Part shown: positions 62,001-64,000 of the stretch, piece by piece | Layout of the letters: each line of letters opens with the position of its first letter | Position numbering within the stretch: the first letter of the stretch is position 1 | NCBI GenBank assembly: GCA_018697195.1 | Contig: JAGMWU010000045.1 | Location: 1 to 64,000 of the forward strand | From: Certhia americana | Taxonomy: Eukaryota; Chordata; Aves; Passeriformes; Certhiidae | DNA: 64,000 nucleotides | Direction: 5' to 3' | Program-made: the position numbers and the translations under genes | Notes under the pieces: generated by a model | Databases searched by the model: none | Seen by the model: the letters and a program-made list of their open reading frames with translations, nothing else | Told to the model about the DNA's origin: nothing

Positions 62001-64000
62001 CCCAAATGACCCCAACATGTTCCAGGCCATTTTGAAAGTCTGACACTTACTTTCATCACTAAATAAACTAAACTGGATTATTTGTATAATCTGATGCCAA
62101 GAGAAGGTTCTAATTGCTCCTCTGCCAGCAGGAATGAATGCTGAGAACTTGCAACTTTTTTTACATGCATGGTATTAGCACATTTCATAACTCTATCTTG
62201 GAAGAAGAGGGAACTGCAGTCTATGGATAATGTTCAGGTTAAGTACTTCAGTAATCTGCTACCATCTGACATTCACAGACAAAAAAGTCAATGACTTCAT
62301 TTAATGATTAAAATGAGTTTGCTTTTGTATCAGACTTGGCTTAAGAGGGATGAGCTGGATTCATTAGAAAATGATGTTTAATTTATAAGCCACTTCTACG
62401 TGAATTAGCTAACAAAGATTGGAGGAAAAAAAAACCATCATAAAACCCCAGAAAGCTGTTTTAAAACAGATGAGATAACCGTGATTCACTGTGCTGCGTT
62501 TAGAGGACATGAGAATGAATCTGACACCTGCTCATCTTTAGCCATAGCTCAGTATTTCACTGAATGGACATTTAAATAGACAACATCAGTCTGGACTTTA
62601 CAGTTTGCTTTTGAGCTGCATCGCTTGGATTTATGGCCTGCAAGAGATCAGGCACAGAGTTTATGTGTTTCACTTAAGGAAGCATCACATCCCAATTAGA
62701 ACAATAAAGCCAGAAAGATACTTAACCTCCTTCAGACAATATTTCTGACCTGTCTCAGAACCTGCACAGACACTGAAGTACCAGTACAACCCCACACAGG
62801 AAAGAGAAGCCCAGAGGCAGCAGCAGGTCATCCTGCAGAGCAGAGGAAGGGAGCTCCACAATATCCATAAGGGGCTCCAGAACCAGGGTGCTACAACACC
62901 CCCTGAAGTGCCACCTTCTGCTGCGCTCAGGGTATGGTGCATGACCAGCAGCACAGCATCTCAGCCACCGACCTAATTAAAAGGCTTAAGGGCATGAGGG
63001 AAAAGAAGGGGTTTGTATCCAAACACTCACTTCTTAACAGTTCTCAGAAGCATTGCAACTCCCTTCCCCTCACCTCTCATATTCACACTATCAAACACCA
63101 AGTGAATTGCTGCTGCTTTGAGCTGTGCTCAAGCAGGGCAGTGGACAGCATCTGTAGGTAGCTGAGAAGAACTGCAGTACCCCTGAGGTTTGTCTTTTGA
63201 GGGCTGTGTGTCTTTCCAATACAGAGGAACCAGAGAATAAAAAGTAGACAATGCAGGCAGTCACACAGAGTGTCCCCCTGTGCCAGGCTGATTCCAGCAC
63301 ATGCCAGACACAAACTGCACTGCTCACCTAAAAGGTATCAAGACTGTACTGTGCACAAGTATCCTCTGTGCAAACACAAACACTACAACATGCCAGTGAG
63401 TATTTCCAGAACTGGGTTGTATGGTACCTGCCCTTGAAACACTTGGGATAACAGGACAAGTAGATGGGAAGACACAACACTGATTAAGAAATAATCCAGT
63501 CAGCCTTTCCAGCAGTTTGGTAGAATTTGTGCATTTGATCACCATAAGAAAACACAGAGCATTCATCTACACTGACATGTACAGCATGTCCCAGAGAAGT
63601 GCCTTAACACTAAAACATTTGTCACTGAAGTTTTAATAAAATCTCATTCACCTCTACTTTTTGCCAGAAAAAAACTCAACTAGTTTATCTTAATTACTCT
63701 AAAAGTATAACAAGTTCTACACCATGCACACTCAGTTTACTGAATTCAGGCCATGGAGTAATTGACTTTTCATTCTACTTGTCTTTGTTTTAGTAACTAG
63801 TGCTGAAACTGGCAACTAACTGTGAAGGCTATTTCTGGAGGATAAAAATCTGGACTGGCCAGAACCAGTGGGAAAAAAAATTTAATCTTTGATTTTTTTT
63901 TTTTAGACAAGCACCAAAACATTAACTATTCCATCTCACATGAGCATGGCTGATTATTAGCTAATTATATGAACTCAGTTAATGCAAAAGTAAGCCAACA
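44001..64000. other. Non-coding DNA upstream of the PH exon, second part
   Basis: This is non-coding sequence with the CR1 3' end at 61470-61718, a CA run at 49587-49598 and an AT-rich hairpin at 52582-52604. Open frames such as 48296-48802 and 59403-59588 (minus) are unrecognised and have no supported splice structure. Whether it is intron or lies upstream of the gene cannot be decided from the window. Confidence 0.65.
61470..61718 (+). mobile_element. CR1 LINE 3' end, 5'-truncated
   Basis: This resembles the 3' terminal segment of a bird CR1 retrotransposon in plus orientation. In order it carries ggttcaaagctgcat, gactggacattaggaagcat, a segment around aacactagaacaggcttccc, catttggacaatgcccttaa, gaagtggtcaggcagttgga and taggtcccttcca. 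It ends in an ATTCT-rich tail (attctattct...ttctattcta). These match the CR1 3' UTR consensus I remember, with scattered substitutions and small indels. There is no coding capacity left. CR1 with this tail type points to an avian genome. Confidence 0.92.

Noticed and set aside
1..64000. CRISPR arrays, operons, prophage or other bacterial systems
   Set aside because: Nothing of the kind is present; the window is a spliced vertebrate gene with avian-type repeats.

Overview
This window is vertebrate genomic DNA, most likely from a bird. It is AT-rich and intron-like, with GT-AG split exons of a metazoan RhoGAP gene. It also contains CR1 retrotransposon fragments, one of which ends in the ATTCT-rich 3' tail seen in avian CR1. 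No bacterial-type gene organisation, CRISPR array, rRNA or tRNA gene was seen.

The only gene I can support is ARHGAP24 (FilGAP / p73RhoGAP), on the minus strand, so transcription runs from high to low coordinates. Six coding exons are recognised. They are the exon closing the PH domain (24569-24447), an alternative first exon (20305-20194), and four RhoGAP-domain exons (12828-12621, 2279-2147, 1400-1327 and 912-791). Every junction uses GT/AG and every reading phase matches. Together they encode the end of the PH domain and most of the RhoGAP domain, including the arginine finger. The gene continues below position 791, where the rest of the GAP domain and the C-terminal coiled-coil half lie outside the window. 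It presumably also continues above 24569, because the exons for the first part of the PH domain were not found here.

The most informative region is 20.2-21.35 kb. It lies inside the 11.6 kb intron between the PH exon and the first GAP exon. It holds a CpG-rich block with a 12-bp minisatellite, a TATA-like box, a short upstream ORF, and a first exon whose protein starts MPEDRN. That exon ends in phase 1, exactly like the PH exon, so either can splice to the same acceptor at 12828. The locus can therefore produce a PH-containing protein and a PH-less protein from two promoters.

The rest (2.3-12.6 kb, 12.8-20.2 kb, 21.4-24.4 kb and the 39 kb above 24.57 kb) is intronic or upstream non-coding DNA. 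It carries two CR1 fragments, some possible LTR- or SINE-like stretches, homopolymer runs and small tandem or inverted repeats. I found no convincing second gene and no clear sign of an undescribed system. The findings are mostly regulatory and repeat-level observations.
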